This document shows positions 38,706 through 47,964 of a stretch of 64,000 bases of DNA, one piece after another. The DNA lies in assembly GCF_014646375.1 (NCBI RefSeq), contig NZ_BMNI01000003.1, positions 69,668 through 133,667 on the forward strand. Reading direction: 5' to 3'. This DNA is from Nocardioides phosphati. GTDB lineage: Bacteria; Actinomycetota; Actinomycetes; Propionibacteriales; Nocardioidaceae. Below the pieces are notes generated by a model. It was not told where the DNA came from, did not search any database, and saw nothing but the letters and a program-made list of their open reading frames with translations. A program made the position numbers and the translations under genes. Position 1 is the stretch's first letter. Every line of letters starts with the position of its first letter.

Positions 38706-39356
38706 TCAGGGCGTGCGGAGAGCGAAGTAGCCGAGCTTCGCGTAGGACTTCGTGGGCAGGCGGTAGAGCACCTTGCCGAGGTAGGCGCCGGGGACCAGCT
38801 CGACCAGCTCGTCGCGGATGCTGCGGATCAGCAGGCGCGGGTTGTCCTTGATGTCGGCGTAGTCGATGACCATGACCTCGATGTCGGGGTCCTCGACGCC
38901 GGGCTCGACGTACGTCGTGAAGTCGAAGGCGACCTTGCCGGCGAGCGAGTCCTTCATCGAGTAGAGCGGCCAGAGCACCTTGCCGACGACGGTGGCGTCG
39001 TCGGTCATCCGGTTGTCGCCGGTGCCGGCGTCGGCGTCGAAGCGCTTGCCCTCCCACGGCATCCACGCCGAGGTCAGGGCCTTGAGTGCGACGTCGGTGA
39101 GCTTCGTGGTGGTGGTCAGCACGAGGATGCCGTCGGTCGGGCCGTCGAGGCCGCGGGCGGGGCTGCCGGCGCGGAAGAGGTCGTTGAGGAGCGCGTCGGC
39201 CTGCTTGCGGTCGGTGCGGCCCAGGTCCTGCAGCTCGAGGATGCGGCTCCACGCCGCCTCGGCCGCGTCGGGCGGGTTGCTGCTGGCCAGGGAGCGCCAC
39301 GCCGCGACGGTGGCGGCTGCGTCAGCTCCCGGAGCAGAGGTCTGGTCGGTGGCCAT
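38706..39356 (-). CDS. Unrecognised 216-residue protein of the alpha-dioxygenase operon
   Basis: I do not recognise this protein. It has a mixed Ala-rich N-terminal helix part, then KALTSAWMPWEGKRFDADAG, VLWPLYSMKDSLAGKVAFDF and a C-terminal PGAYLGKVLYRLPTKSYAKL segment. It has no signal peptide, membrane helix or cysteine cluster. The pattern of a beta-rich domain with aromatic residues could suit a lipid carrier, but this is a guess. The ATG at 39356 has GGGGAAGG five bases upstream; one at 39371 lacks a site. It is the first gene of the leftward operon. Confidence 0.75.
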   Translation of the reverse strand: MATDQTSAPGADAAATVAAWRSLASSNPPDAAEAAWSRILELQDLGRTDRKQADALLNDLFRAGSPARGLDGPTDGILVLTTTTKLTDVALKALTSAWMPWEGKRFDADAGTGDNRMTDDATVVGKVLWPLYSMKDSLAGKVAFDFTTYVEPGVEDPDIEVMVIDYADIKDNPRLLIRSIRDELVELVPGAYLGKVLYRLPTKSYAKLGYFALRTP

Positions 39357-39486
39357 GAATGCCTTCCCCATGAGGTCTACCGGGCACGCCCGAGGTGAAG
39401 CCCGCCGTGCTCACCGACGATAGGAGGCTGGAGAGTGCGCGTACAGAGTGTGACCCCGTTCACTTTTCACAGTTCGGGGGACGTCC

Positions 39487-39506
39487 GGTTGTGGGTCCTG
39501 ACAACC
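39487..39506. promoter_or_regulatory. Inverted repeat in the divergent spacer of the alpha-dioxygenase locus
   Basis: GGTTGT (39487-39492) and ACAACC (39501-39506) with an 8-base spacer, between the 216-residue protein gene and the PucR-type regulator gene. It is a candidate operator only because of its place. Confidence 0.35.
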
Positions 39507-39546
39507 CGCCTGTCTTCGGGGCTGTGGCCTCGTAGGGTCTGGTGGC

Positions 39547-40743
39547 ATGACCATCCCCAGGCAGGCCGACGCGCGGCCGCGGCCGGCCGACCCCCGGCTG
39601 GAGGAGCTGACCGCCGCGCTCCTCGCGACGCTCGACGAGCGTGGGGCCGAGGTGGCGCGCCACGTGCGTGACCGCGTCGCGTTCTACAACGCCAGCGTGG
39701 CCGTGCCCGCCGACGAGCTCACCGCGAGCTGCGTCGAGAACCTCCGCTTCGTCCTCGAGGGCCTGGCCCGCGGCGTCGTCGGCGACCCCGCGCCGGCAGC
39801 CGCGACCGGCGTACGACGGGCGGAGGCGGGGGTGCCGCTCTCCGACGTCCTGGCGGCGTACCGGATCGGCTTCCGCGTGATGTGGGAGCACGTCATCGCC
39901 GAGGGGCGGGAGCGCGGGATCCCGGCCGACGCCGTGCTCGTCGCGACCGCCGACGCGGTGGTCGCCCACGACGTCTTCACCGAGACGATGACCGCGGCGT
40001 ACAACGCGACCCTGACCGAGCGGCTGGTGCACCGGGAGGCGGAGCGCTCGGCGCTGGTCGAGACGGTGCTCGCCGGGACCCTCGTCGACCGCCGCACGCT
40101 GTGGGAGGTCGCCGACCTGCTCGGCCTGCCCGTCTCGGGGACGTACGTCGTGGTCGCCGCGCTGCTGCCCGCCCCCGGACGCTCGGCGCTCCTGGGCATC
40201 GAGGCGGAGCTGGCGCGGCTCGGGTGCCGCTCGGCCTGGCGGCTGCTGCCCGACGTACAGGTCGGTGTGGTCGACGTCGGCACGCTCCACGTCGAGCGGG
40301 TGGTCGAGCTGCTCGAGGGCGACGGTCGGCCGCGCGTCGGCGTGAGCCCGGTGATCGACGACCTGACCGGTGCGGCGCGTGCGCTCGAGCTGGCCCGGCT
40401 CGCGGCCTCGGCCGCCCCGGTGGCGGGAGGGGTGGTCCGGTTCGGTGACGACCCGGTCGGCATCACGGTCGCAGCAGGTGGTGACGTCGCCGGGCGGATG
40501 GCCGACGACGTGCTCGGCCCGCTCGACGCCCTCGCCGACGCCGAGCGCTACACGTTGCTGGAGACGCTGCGGGTCTGGGTCGATGTCGGCGGCTCCGCGA
40601 CGAAGACGGCCCATCGGCTCTCCTGCCACGCCAACACGGTGCGGCACCGGCTGCGTCGCTTCGAGGAGAAGACGGGCCGGCGCCTCGACCGCCCGCGCGA
40701 CGTCGCCGCCCTCTGCCTGGCCCTCGAGGCGCGGCGGGACTGA
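39547..40743 (+). CDS. PucR/CdaR-type regulator, divergent from the alpha-dioxygenase operon
   Basis: This 398-residue protein has an all-helical N-terminal sensor region (residues 17-165, like an RsbRD/histidine-kinase-derived sensor), a GGDEF-like middle and the C-terminal PucR helix-turn-helix: LLETLRVWVDVGGSATKTA then SCHANTVRHRLRRFEEKTGR. Such proteins are usually activators of neighbouring genes. It starts at ATG 39547 and diverges from the 216-residue protein gene. Confidence 0.88.
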   Translation: MTIPRQADARPRPADPRLEELTAALLATLDERGAEVARHVRDRVAFYNASVAVPADELTASCVENLRFVLEGLARGVVGDPAPAAATGVRRAEAGVPLSDVLAAYRIGFRVMWEHVIAEGRERGIPADAVLVATADAVVAHDVFTETMTAAYNATLTERLVHREAERSALVETVLAGTLVDRRTLWEVADLLGLPVSGTYVVVAALLPAPGRSALLGIEAELARLGCRSAWRLLPDVQVGVVDVGTLHVERVVELLEGDGRPRVGVSPVIDDLTGAARALELARLAASAAPVAGGVVRFGDDPVGITVAAGGDVAGRMADDVLGPLDALADAERYTLLETLRVWVDVGGSATKTAHRLSCHANTVRHRLRRFEEKTGRRLDRPRDVAALCLALEARRD

Positions 40744-40803
40744 GTCCTCGCAGGGTCGGTTGCCGGGGTCGGTTGCGGGCCCGTCGCCGCGTCAGTCGCC
40801 GCG

Positions 40804-41997
40804 TCAGTTGCGGGGCGCGCCGACGAGGACCGGCCGGCCGGCGGCGTACCCGATCGGGATCTGGACCAGCATCAGGCCGACGAGCAGCGCGAGCGGCAGC
40901 GACCACGAGCCGGTGGCGTCGCGGAGCAGGCCGACGCCGAGTGGGCCGCCGGCGGCGAGCAGGTAGCCGACGCTCTGGCCCATCGCCGAGAGCGCGGCGG
41001 TGGCGGCGGAATCGGCGGCGCGGAGCGAGAAGAGGGTGAGCACGACGGGGAAGATGCCGCCGCCCACGCCGAGGATGACCGCCCACAGCCACGCGCCGCC
41101 GACGGGTGCGAGCCAGAGGCCGAGGAAGCCCGCGCCCATGAGCAGCGAGAGCCCGGCCAGCAGGTGGCCCTGCGAACGGAGGCGCGTGGCGATCGTCGGC
41201 ACCACGAAGAAGACGGGGACACCGACGAGGATCGAGACCGCGAGCAGCAGTCCCGACTCGCGGTGGCTGAACCCGGCGTCGACGTAGACGGTCGGGAGCC
41301 AGCTCATCACGACGTACGCCGCGATGCCCTGCGTCGCGAAGATGACGGTGACGGCCCACGCGGTGGGACTGCGCCAGAGGGACGGGCCGCGCTGGCCGCG
41401 GCCGGTGTGGTCGGGGTCGCGGCAGTAGGGCGCCCAGGCCACCAGCGCGGCGACCGCGACGACGGCCCAGGTGCCCAGGCCTGCGCGCCAGCTGCCGGCG
41501 GCGTCGGCGATCGGCGCGGTGGCAGCCGCCCCCAGCGCGGCACCTCCGGACAGGACCGCGCTGTAGGCACCGGTCACCGCGCCGACCCGGTCGGGGAAGT
41601 GCTCCTTGACCACGGCCGGCAGCAGGACGTTGGCGAGCGCGATGCCGGCGCAGGCGAGCAGCGTGCCGAGCACCAGCAGCGGGGACGCGCCGAGGACGCG
41701 GACGCCGAGTCCGGCGGCCAGCAGCGCCATCGCGACGGCGATGCCGCGGTGCACGCCGACCCGGCGGGCGAGGGCCATGCCGGTCGCGCCGACGACGGCG
41801 AAGCAGAGCACCGGCAGCGAGGTGAGCGAGGAGGCGGTCGCGGCCGACATCCCGGTCGCGTCGTGGACCTGGTCGAGCAGGGCACCGAGGGAGGTGACGC
41901 CGAGGCGGAGGTTGGCGGCCACGAGCAGGACCGCGAGGAGGAGCGGCCCGGTGCGGTGAGTGCGGGGGCGGCCGACCGTGGTCGTGGCTGGGGTCAT
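40804..41997 (-). CDS. MFS transporter, CynX/NimT type
   Basis: This 397-residue major facilitator has about twelve membrane helices. The opening LLLAVLLVAANLRLGVTSLG and ATQGIAAYVVMSWLPTVYVDAG are those of the CynX/NimT group (cyanate, 2-nitroimidazole exporters and relatives). The start at 41997 has a weak ribosome site. It lies 79 bases downstream of the molybdenum gene cluster on the same strand and may carry a related small molecule; the substrate is unknown. Confidence 0.88.
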   Translation of the reverse strand: MTPATTTVGRPRTHRTGPLLLAVLLVAANLRLGVTSLGALLDQVHDATGMSAATASSLTSLPVLCFAVVGATGMALARRVGVHRGIAVAMALLAAGLGVRVLGASPLLVLGTLLACAGIALANVLLPAVVKEHFPDRVGAVTGAYSAVLSGGAALGAAATAPIADAAGSWRAGLGTWAVVAVAALVAWAPYCRDPDHTGRGQRGPSLWRSPTAWAVTVIFATQGIAAYVVMSWLPTVYVDAGFSHRESGLLLAVSILVGVPVFFVVPTIATRLRSQGHLLAGLSLLMGAGFLGLWLAPVGGAWLWAVILGVGGGIFPVVLTLFSLRAADSAATAALSAMGQSVGYLLAAGGPLGVGLLRDATGSWSLPLALLVGLMLVQIPIGYAAGRPVLVGAPRN

Positions 41998-42076
41998 CGC
42001 CGGTTCACGCGCGGAGCCTCGTCTCGATAGTGGTAAAACACAATGAATCAAGGATAGGGCCGACGCGCAGCCGGGC

Positions 42077-42643
42077 TCAGGCCGGTGGCCGGTCGACGTC
42101 GTGGCCGGTGGCGAGGTCGCCGCACTCGACCAGGGTGACGGCGTGCCGGCCGAAGTAGGCGCGCCCGCCCTCGTCGCCCTGGGCCAGCTCCTGGATCGGC
42201 GCGAGGTGGCGGCGGCCGATGAGGACCGGGTGCCCCGGCCGTCCGTCGTACGCCGCGCGGGCGAGCACGTCGGTGTCCTGCGGGTCGGCGGCGGCGAGCA
42301 GGCGGCGTACGACGTCGACGCCGACGTCCGGCAGGTCGACGAGGGTGACCACGACCTGCAGCGCGCCCAGGCCGGCGGCACGGGAGAGCCCCGCGCGCAG
42401 CGAGGCGCCCATCCCGGTCAGGTGGTCGGGGACCTCGACGGGCACGACCCCGGGCGGGAGGACCGCGGTCACCGCGTCGGCCTGCGCGCCGACCGCCACC
42501 AGCACCGGTCCGCACCCGCCGTCGGCCAGCGAGCGGACGGTCCGCTCGACCCACGTCTCGCCGCCCGACTCGACGAGCGCCTTCGGGCCGCCGTAGCGGC
42601 GCCCGGAGCCGGCCGCGAGCACCAGTCCGACGCGCGCGGTCAC
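42077..42643 (-). CDS. MobA/MocA-like nucleotidyltransferase
   Basis: This 188-residue protein has the NTP-transferase opening VGLVLAAGSGRRYGGPKAL, the TGMGASLRAG loop and VVVTLVDLPDV with the metal Asp residues. Its neighbours (XdhC, molybdenum hydroxylase) suggest a molybdenum cofactor cytidylyltransferase that matures the cofactor to the dinucleotide form used by this enzyme class. The GTG at 42643 has GAGG five bases upstream. Confidence 0.85.
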   Translation of the reverse strand: MTARVGLVLAAGSGRRYGGPKALVESGGETWVERTVRSLADGGCGPVLVAVGAQADAVTAVLPPGVVPVEVPDHLTGMGASLRAGLSRAAGLGALQVVVTLVDLPDVGVDVVRRLLAAADPQDTDVLARAAYDGRPGHPVLIGRRHLAPIQELAQGDEGGRAYFGRHAVTLVECGDLATGHDVDRPPA

Positions 42644-42650
42644 GGGCGCC

Positions 42651-43871
42651 TCATGCCGGGGCGGGCCCGTTGCCGGTGAGCAGCCGCACGGCCACGAGGA
42701 TCTCCTCCAGGTCGGCGAAGCTGCGCAGGTCCAGGCCGGTCCGCTCACCGATCCGGTCGAGCCGGTAGTACGCCGTGTTGACGTGCACGTGGAGCCGGTC
42801 GGCGGCGATCTTGGCGTTCATGTTGCTCTCGACGTACGCGCGGAGGGTCTCGAGGAAGACGCCCTCGCGGGCGAGGTCCTCCTCGATGAACCGTCGCAGG
42901 TCGGGGGCGATCAGCCGCCGCGCGGTGGCGTCGTCGCGGAGCACGAGGTAGTCCACGAGGGAGAGGGTCGAGAGCGCCTTGATGCCCGCCTGCCCGGCGA
43001 GCGACTCGCGGGCCACGTTGGCCTCGCGGAACGCCTCGGGCACGCCGGCCAGCCCGGCGTGCAGCGTGCTCGCCCCGACGACGAGGTCCACGCCCAGCCG
43101 GCTGACCTGGCGGTGGGCCCGGTCGAGGCCGGCGAGGGCCGCCGTGCCGTCGCCGGTGGACGGGACGATCGCGAGGATCTGCCCCTGCCGGATGATCGCG
43201 ATGCCCCGCTCGCCGAGGGCGGTGCGGACGGTGGCGAGCGCGCTGCGCAGCTGGTGCTGGTCCGTCGGCGGCGTCACCGGCTCCGCGACCACGACGAGCA
43301 GCGGGGTCGCGCGCTCCAGGCCGCACTCGACGGCGAGCGCGCGCTTCGTCTCCTCGCGGAGCTCGCCGCCGCTCAGCAGGTCCTCGACGAGGTCGCGCCG
43401 GACCCGGTCGCGCTCCGCGAGGTCGAGCTGCTGCGCGCTCATGTACGACGCGGCGGCGATCGAGCTGCCGACCTCGATGGCATTCATCAGGTACGTCGCC
43501 GCCTCGACCGCGACCTCCCAGGTCTCGAGCTCGGACGACGCCGCCACGATCCCCTCCCACAGGGTGACCTGACCGATCCGGAAGGCGCGGAGGAAGTCCG
43601 CCAGCGTGACGCCCTGGCGGACCCGGTGGCTCGCCTGCTCCGGCGTGATCGTGAAGTCGCCGGGGCCGGGCACGCGCCGCTCGCGCAGCGTGGTCAGCAC
43701 GACCTCGAAGACCGCGCGGGTGTGCAGGAGGACGTCGGTGCGCAGGGCCGCATCGGGGCTCGCGGAGTACGCCGGCACCTGGTCGAAGAACCGCGCGACC
43801 GACGTCTCGACGAGCTGGTCCATGCTCGCGTCGACGCGGTCGAGGACACGCTCGACGGATTCGCTCTCCAC
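42651..43871 (-). CDS. PucR/CdaR-type regulator in the molybdenum hydroxylase operon
   Basis: This 406-residue protein has a helical N-terminal sensor part (MDQLVETSVARFFDQVPAYS), a GGDEF-like middle domain and the C-terminal helix-turn-helix with MNAKIAADRLHVHVNTAYYR. It lies within the operon between XdhC and the MocA-like gene, so it probably responds to the substrate of the molybdenum enzyme. A GTG start at 43871 gives the full sensor part. Confidence 0.87.
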   Translation of the reverse strand: MESESVERVLDRVDASMDQLVETSVARFFDQVPAYSASPDAALRTDVLLHTRAVFEVVLTTLRERRVPGPGDFTITPEQASHRVRQGVTLADFLRAFRIGQVTLWEGIVAASSELETWEVAVEAATYLMNAIEVGSSIAAASYMSAQQLDLAERDRVRRDLVEDLLSGGELREETKRALAVECGLERATPLLVVVAEPVTPPTDQHQLRSALATVRTALGERGIAIIRQGQILAIVPSTGDGTAALAGLDRAHRQVSRLGVDLVVGASTLHAGLAGVPEAFREANVARESLAGQAGIKALSTLSLVDYLVLRDDATARRLIAPDLRRFIEEDLAREGVFLETLRAYVESNMNAKIAADRLHVHVNTAYYRLDRIGERTGLDLRSFADLEEILVAVRLLTGNGPAPA

Positions 43872-43894
43872 CGGCGCAGCGTAGCGACCCCGCC

Positions 43895-45073
43895 TCACGC
43901 GCGCGCCGGGGCGCGGACCGCCTCGACCGCCTCGACCGCTCCGCCGGGGCGGTGGATGTCGCCGCCGGTCGCCGCGAGCGGGCGGCCGGTGCCGGCGTAC
44001 CGGCTGGCGATGATCTCGGCGGCGATGCTCACCGCCGTCTCCTCCGGCGTGCGCGCCCCGAGGTCGAGGCCGATCGGGGAGTGCAGGCGCGCGAGGGCGT
44101 CGTCGGTGACGCCCGCGTCCCGGAGCCGCCCGACCCGGTCGCCGTGCGTACGCCGGGAGCCCATCGCCCCGACGTAGCCGACGTCGCCCGACGCCAGCGC
44201 CACCTCGAGCGCGGGCACGTCGAACTTGCTGTCGTGCGTGAGGACGCAGACGGCGGTGCGGCCGTCGGTGCGGCCCGCCTCGATCTCGGCGCGGAGGTAG
44301 CGGTGGGGCCAGTCGACGACGACCTCGTCGGCCGCGGGGAAGCGCTGGGGCGTGGCGAAGACGGGCCGGGCGTCGCAGAGCGTGACCCGGTAGCCGAGCA
44401 CCTTCGCCACGCGCGCGAGCGCGGCGGAGAAGTCGACCGCGCCGACGATGATCAGCCGTGGCGCGGGGACCCAGGTCTGCACGAAGACCCGGATCGCGTC
44501 GCCGAGCCGCTCGCCCAGTGCGCCGTACGTCAGGCTGCCGGTGGTGCCGTTGCCGAGCATGGCGCGGGCGTCGTCGCCGACCAGGGCGAGCAGGCGCAGC
44601 TCGTCGGCGGTGGCGCCGGCTGCGTCCCCGTCGGGACGGAGCATCACCCGGAGCCCGACCTGGGCAGGGTCCGGGTGCGCGGTGACCGTCGCGAGCGCCA
44701 CGGCGCGCTGCTCCCCGACGTCCAGGAGCAGGCGGTCGAGCCGGCTGCGCTGCGCCGGGCGCACGGCCTCGACGAAGACCTCGAGCGCGCCGCCGCAGGT
44801 GAGGCCGACCTCGAACGCGTCGGCGTCCGCGAAGCCGAACCGGTGGAGCCCCGGCCCGGCAGTCCCGCGCAGGACCTCCTGGGCCAGATCGAAGACGGCA
44901 GCCTCGACGCACCCGCCGGAGACCGAGCCGACGACGTCGCCCTCCGCGGTGACCGCCATCGCCGAGCCCGCGGGCAGGGGCGAGGAGCCCGACGTGCTCA
45001 CCACGGTCGCGAGCGCGACCGGCCCGGTCGACAGGCTGTCGGCGACGAAGCGCAGGACGTCCGCCATCGTCAC
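43895..45073 (-). CDS. XdhC/CoxI-family molybdenum enzyme maturation factor
   Basis: This 392-residue protein has an N-terminal XdhC domain (ATVVSTSGSSPLPAGSAMAV, GSVSGGCVEAAVF, GLTCGGALEVFVE) and a C-terminal Rossmann domain (LIIVGAVDFSAALARVAKVLGY... THDSKFDVPAL... YVGAMGSRRTH). XdhC binds molybdenum cofactor and inserts its sulfurated form. The GTG overlaps the stop of the 2Fe-2S subunit gene; an ATG at 45067 is an alternative. Confidence 0.9.
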   Translation of the reverse strand: MTMADVLRFVADSLSTGPVALATVVSTSGSSPLPAGSAMAVTAEGDVVGSVSGGCVEAAVFDLAQEVLRGTAGPGLHRFGFADADAFEVGLTCGGALEVFVEAVRPAQRSRLDRLLLDVGEQRAVALATVTAHPDPAQVGLRVMLRPDGDAAGATADELRLLALVGDDARAMLGNGTTGSLTYGALGERLGDAIRVFVQTWVPAPRLIIVGAVDFSAALARVAKVLGYRVTLCDARPVFATPQRFPAADEVVVDWPHRYLRAEIEAGRTDGRTAVCVLTHDSKFDVPALEVALASGDVGYVGAMGSRRTHGDRVGRLRDAGVTDDALARLHSPIGLDLGARTPEETAVSIAAEIIASRYAGTGRPLAATGGDIHRPGGAVEAVEAVRAPARA

Positions 45074-45546
45074 ATCTTGCTGGCGCCGTCGCGGATCGCC
45101 TCACGGATCCGCGTGTACGTGCCGCAGCGGCAGATGTTGCGCAGCTGGTCGAGGTCGGCGTTGGTGATCTGGCGGCCCTCCTTGCGGACCTTCTTCACCA
45201 GGTCGACCGCCGCCATGATCTGGCCCGGCTGGCAGTAGCCGCACTGGGCGACGTCGTGGGCCAGCCACGCCTCCTGCATCGGGTGCAGCTCCTTGCCGAC
45301 GGTCGCGGGCAGGCCCTCGATCGTGGTGATCTCGTCGTCCGGGCCGACCTGGCCGACGGGCACCGAGCACGGGTTGAACGCGCGGCCGTTGATGTGGCTG
45401 GTGCACGCCTTGCAGACGTTGATGCCGCAGCCGTACTTCGGGCCGGTGATCCCGAGGATGTCGCGGAGGATCCAGAGCAGCCGGACGTCGTCCGGGGCAT
45501 CGACGGTGACGGACTTTCCGTTGACCTTGAACGTGTGCTGAGGCAC
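45070..45546 (-). CDS. (2Fe-2S) subunit of a molybdenum hydroxylase
   Basis: This 158-residue subunit carries two [2Fe-2S] clusters. The plant-ferredoxin type cluster uses Cys40, 45, 48 and 60 (YGCGINVCKAC...PC); the second uses Cys102, 105, 139 and 141 (QCGYCQPGQI, NICRCGTYTRI). It passes electrons from the molybdenum subunit and matches IorA-like small subunits. The GTG at 45546 has GGAG upstream. It lies 13 bases after the large subunit gene. Confidence 0.93.
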   Translation of the reverse strand: MPQHTFKVNGKSVTVDAPDDVRLLWILRDILGITGPKYGCGINVCKACTSHINGRAFNPCSVPVGQVGPDDEITTIEGLPATVGKELHPMQEAWLAHDVAQCGYCQPGQIMAAVDLVKKVRKEGRQITNADLDQLRNICRCGTYTRIREAIRDGASKM

Positions 45547-45559
45547 GGGACTGCTCCGC

Positions 45560-47902
45560 TCAGTAGAAGGTGAGGCCGTTGGTCGGCGACTGGGGGACGG
45601 GCGGGACGGTCGGCTTCGGCTCGAAGAAGAGCGGCTGGCCGTGGTTGACGGGGAACTCCGTCGGCAGCTTCCCCACAGCCCTGCCGTACGCCGCGGCGAC
45701 GGCCGCAGCCGTGGCAGCGACGCCGAGCTCGCCGGCTCCACCCGGCTCGTGGCTGGTCGACGGCATGATGATCACCTTCACCACCGGCGGGACGTTCCAC
45801 TGGCGGGTGTAGGCGTAGTTGTCCCAGCTGCCCTCGAGGAAGGTGCCGTTCTTCAGGTGCACCGACGAGGTGAGGGTCAGGGCGATGCCGTCCATGATCC
45901 CGCCGAGCATCTGCGCCTCGAGCCCCTTCGGGTTCACCACCTGGCCCACGTCGACGGCGAAGACGACCTTGGTGACACGCGGCCCGGTGTAGGCGTCGCG
46001 GACCTTGCGCGTGACCGTGGGCGTGGTGCAGTCGATCTCGACCAGGCACGCCGTGACGCCGTGGTACTCGTTGTGGATCGCGACGCCCTGGGCGGTGCCG
46101 GCGGGCATGGTCCGGCCCCAGCCGCCGACCGCGGCGACACGGTCGAGCACGGCGATGCTCCGCTTGTCGCGGGCGAACTCCTTGCGGAAGGCGAGCGGGT
46201 CCTTCTTCATCAGCTTCGCGATCTGGTCGGTCGTCAGCTCACGCGCGACGGCGACGTTCGGCGAGTAGATGTTGCGCATGCTGCCGGTGTTGAACCCGCC
46301 GTCGACCTCGTTGAGCACCTGTGTCGTGACGCCGTAGTTGTAGTGCGTCATCTGGCTGAGCGCGAAGACCGTCTCCGACCAGCCGAGGTCACCCACCGGG
46401 AGCTCAGCCGAGTGGCCGGTGATCACCTCGCCCAGGCCGTGGGTGAAGTCGGTCTTGACGCTGGTGTGGCGCTGCTCGTAGGTCAGCACGTTGGTGCCGA
46501 GGACGGTGGCCCGGACCCGCGAGGTCGACATCGGGTGCACCCGGCCCTGGCGTACGTCGTCGATCCGGTGCCACATCAGGCGGACCGGGGCGCCCATCTT
46601 CCTGGAGGCCTCCGCCGCCTCGAGCGCGGCGTCGTAGAAGAGCTTGCGCCCGAAGGAGCCGCCGCCCTGGGTGACGTTGACCTTGACCTTGCCGGCAGCC
46701 ATGCCGAGCAGCTCGGCGACGCGCTGCTGGGCGGTGATCGGCGACTTGAACGAGCCCCAGATCTGCGCGCTGTCGGCGCGCACGTCGGCGACCGCGCAGT
46801 TGGTCTCGAGGGCGCTGTTGCCGGCGAACCAGAAGGTGAACGACGTGTCGATGGTCTTGGCCAGGAGCGGCACCGCGGGCACCACCATCGGGAGCTCGGC
46901 CCGCTTCACCTCGGCCAGGATGTCGGCGTCGGACTTCGTGCCGATCGTGCCCGGACCCCAGGTGACGTCGAGCGCGCGGATCGCGCTGATGCACTGGCCG
47001 AACGTGCGCGCCCGGACAGCGACGCCGGTCCGGATCACCTCGACGTGGGTGACGCCCGACATCGCGCGGACCTCGGCGGCGTTGTTGACCGCCACGACCT
47101 TGCCGTTGACCGTCGGCGGCCGGCAGACCATGGTCGGCAGCGCGCCGGGGATCTTCAGGTCCATCGCGAAGGTCTTCTGGCCGGTCACCGAGAGCCGGGC
47201 GTCCACCCGGTTCCGCGGGGTGCCGATCACCTTGAACTGGTCGGGCGACTTCAGGTGGACCTCGGTGGCGGACGACGTCGTGGCCGCGGCCGCGGTCGCG
47301 AGCGAGCCGTAGCTGAGCCGGGCGCCATCGGCACGGATGACGTAGCCGTCCCTGGTCGTCAGGGTGGAAGCCGGCACGCCCCACTTCTGGGCGGCTGCCT
47401 TGACCAGGCGTTGGCGGGCGATCGCCGCCGCCGTACGGATGGGGCCGTAGGTGGAGAAGGTGGTGTTGGAGCCGCCCGTCAGCTGGTTGTAGAGCAGCTC
47501 CGGGCGGGCCGGCGCGAGCGTCACGCGCACGTGGGACATCGGCGCGTCGATCTCCTCGGCGATCAGCATCGACGTCGACGTCGTGATGCCCTGCCCGACC
47601 TCCGCCCGCGGCAGCGCGAAGTGGATCAGGCCGTCGGAGGTGACCTGCAGCGCGATCAGGTTCGACGTCGGCTGGGCGGCGAGCTTGAGCAGGTCGCTCA
47701 GGTCGAAGAGGTCCGCGGCGCCCGGCAGGGTCGGGACGACCGCCTCCGCCGGTGGCGCCGCGACGCCGTCCAGCCCGAGGCGTACGGCGACGGTCAGGGT
47801 CGGTGCCGCGACCAGGTAGCCCACGAGCCGTCGCCGGCTCATCTCCGGAAGCCGGCGGCCCGACTCCTCCGGTGCTGGCGCGGTCTGGTCATCGATCGAC
47901 AT
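45560..47902 (-). CDS. Molybdopterin-binding hydroxylase large subunit, Tat-exported (IorB-like)
   Basis: This 780-residue subunit belongs to the xanthine oxidase family in its exported, IorB-like form. A twin-arginine signal (SRRRLVGYLVAAPTLTVAV) starts at about residue 22. Cofactor-binding motifs include GQGITTSTSMLIAEE, QGGGSFGRK, GGFNTGSMR and EPGGAGELG with the catalytic Glu. With no FAD subunit, electrons probably go to a membrane cytochrome or quinone. It oxidises an N-heterocycle or aldehyde; the substrate is not known. GGGGAG precedes the ATG. Confidence 0.9.
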   Translation of the reverse strand: MSIDDQTAPAPEESGRRLPEMSRRRLVGYLVAAPTLTVAVRLGLDGVAAPPAEAVVPTLPGAADLFDLSDLLKLAAQPTSNLIALQVTSDGLIHFALPRAEVGQGITTSTSMLIAEEIDAPMSHVRVTLAPARPELLYNQLTGGSNTTFSTYGPIRTAAAIARQRLVKAAAQKWGVPASTLTTRDGYVIRADGARLSYGSLATAAAATTSSATEVHLKSPDQFKVIGTPRNRVDARLSVTGQKTFAMDLKIPGALPTMVCRPPTVNGKVVAVNNAAEVRAMSGVTHVEVIRTGVAVRARTFGQCISAIRALDVTWGPGTIGTKSDADILAEVKRAELPMVVPAVPLLAKTIDTSFTFWFAGNSALETNCAVADVRADSAQIWGSFKSPITAQQRVAELLGMAAGKVKVNVTQGGGSFGRKLFYDAALEAAEASRKMGAPVRLMWHRIDDVRQGRVHPMSTSRVRATVLGTNVLTYEQRHTSVKTDFTHGLGEVITGHSAELPVGDLGWSETVFALSQMTHYNYGVTTQVLNEVDGGFNTGSMRNIYSPNVAVARELTTDQIAKLMKKDPLAFRKEFARDKRSIAVLDRVAAVGGWGRTMPAGTAQGVAIHNEYHGVTACLVEIDCTTPTVTRKVRDAYTGPRVTKVVFAVDVGQVVNPKGLEAQMLGGIMDGIALTLTSSVHLKNGTFLEGSWDNYAYTRQWNVPPVVKVIIMPSTSHEPGGAGELGVAATAAAVAAAYGRAVGKLPTEFPVNHGQPLFFEPKPTVPPVPQSPTNGLTFY

Positions 47903-47964
47903 GTCGTGCTCCCCATGGTCGGCGTCCGAGCGGCACCTGCCGCGTCCCCCGACACCGGATAGTG

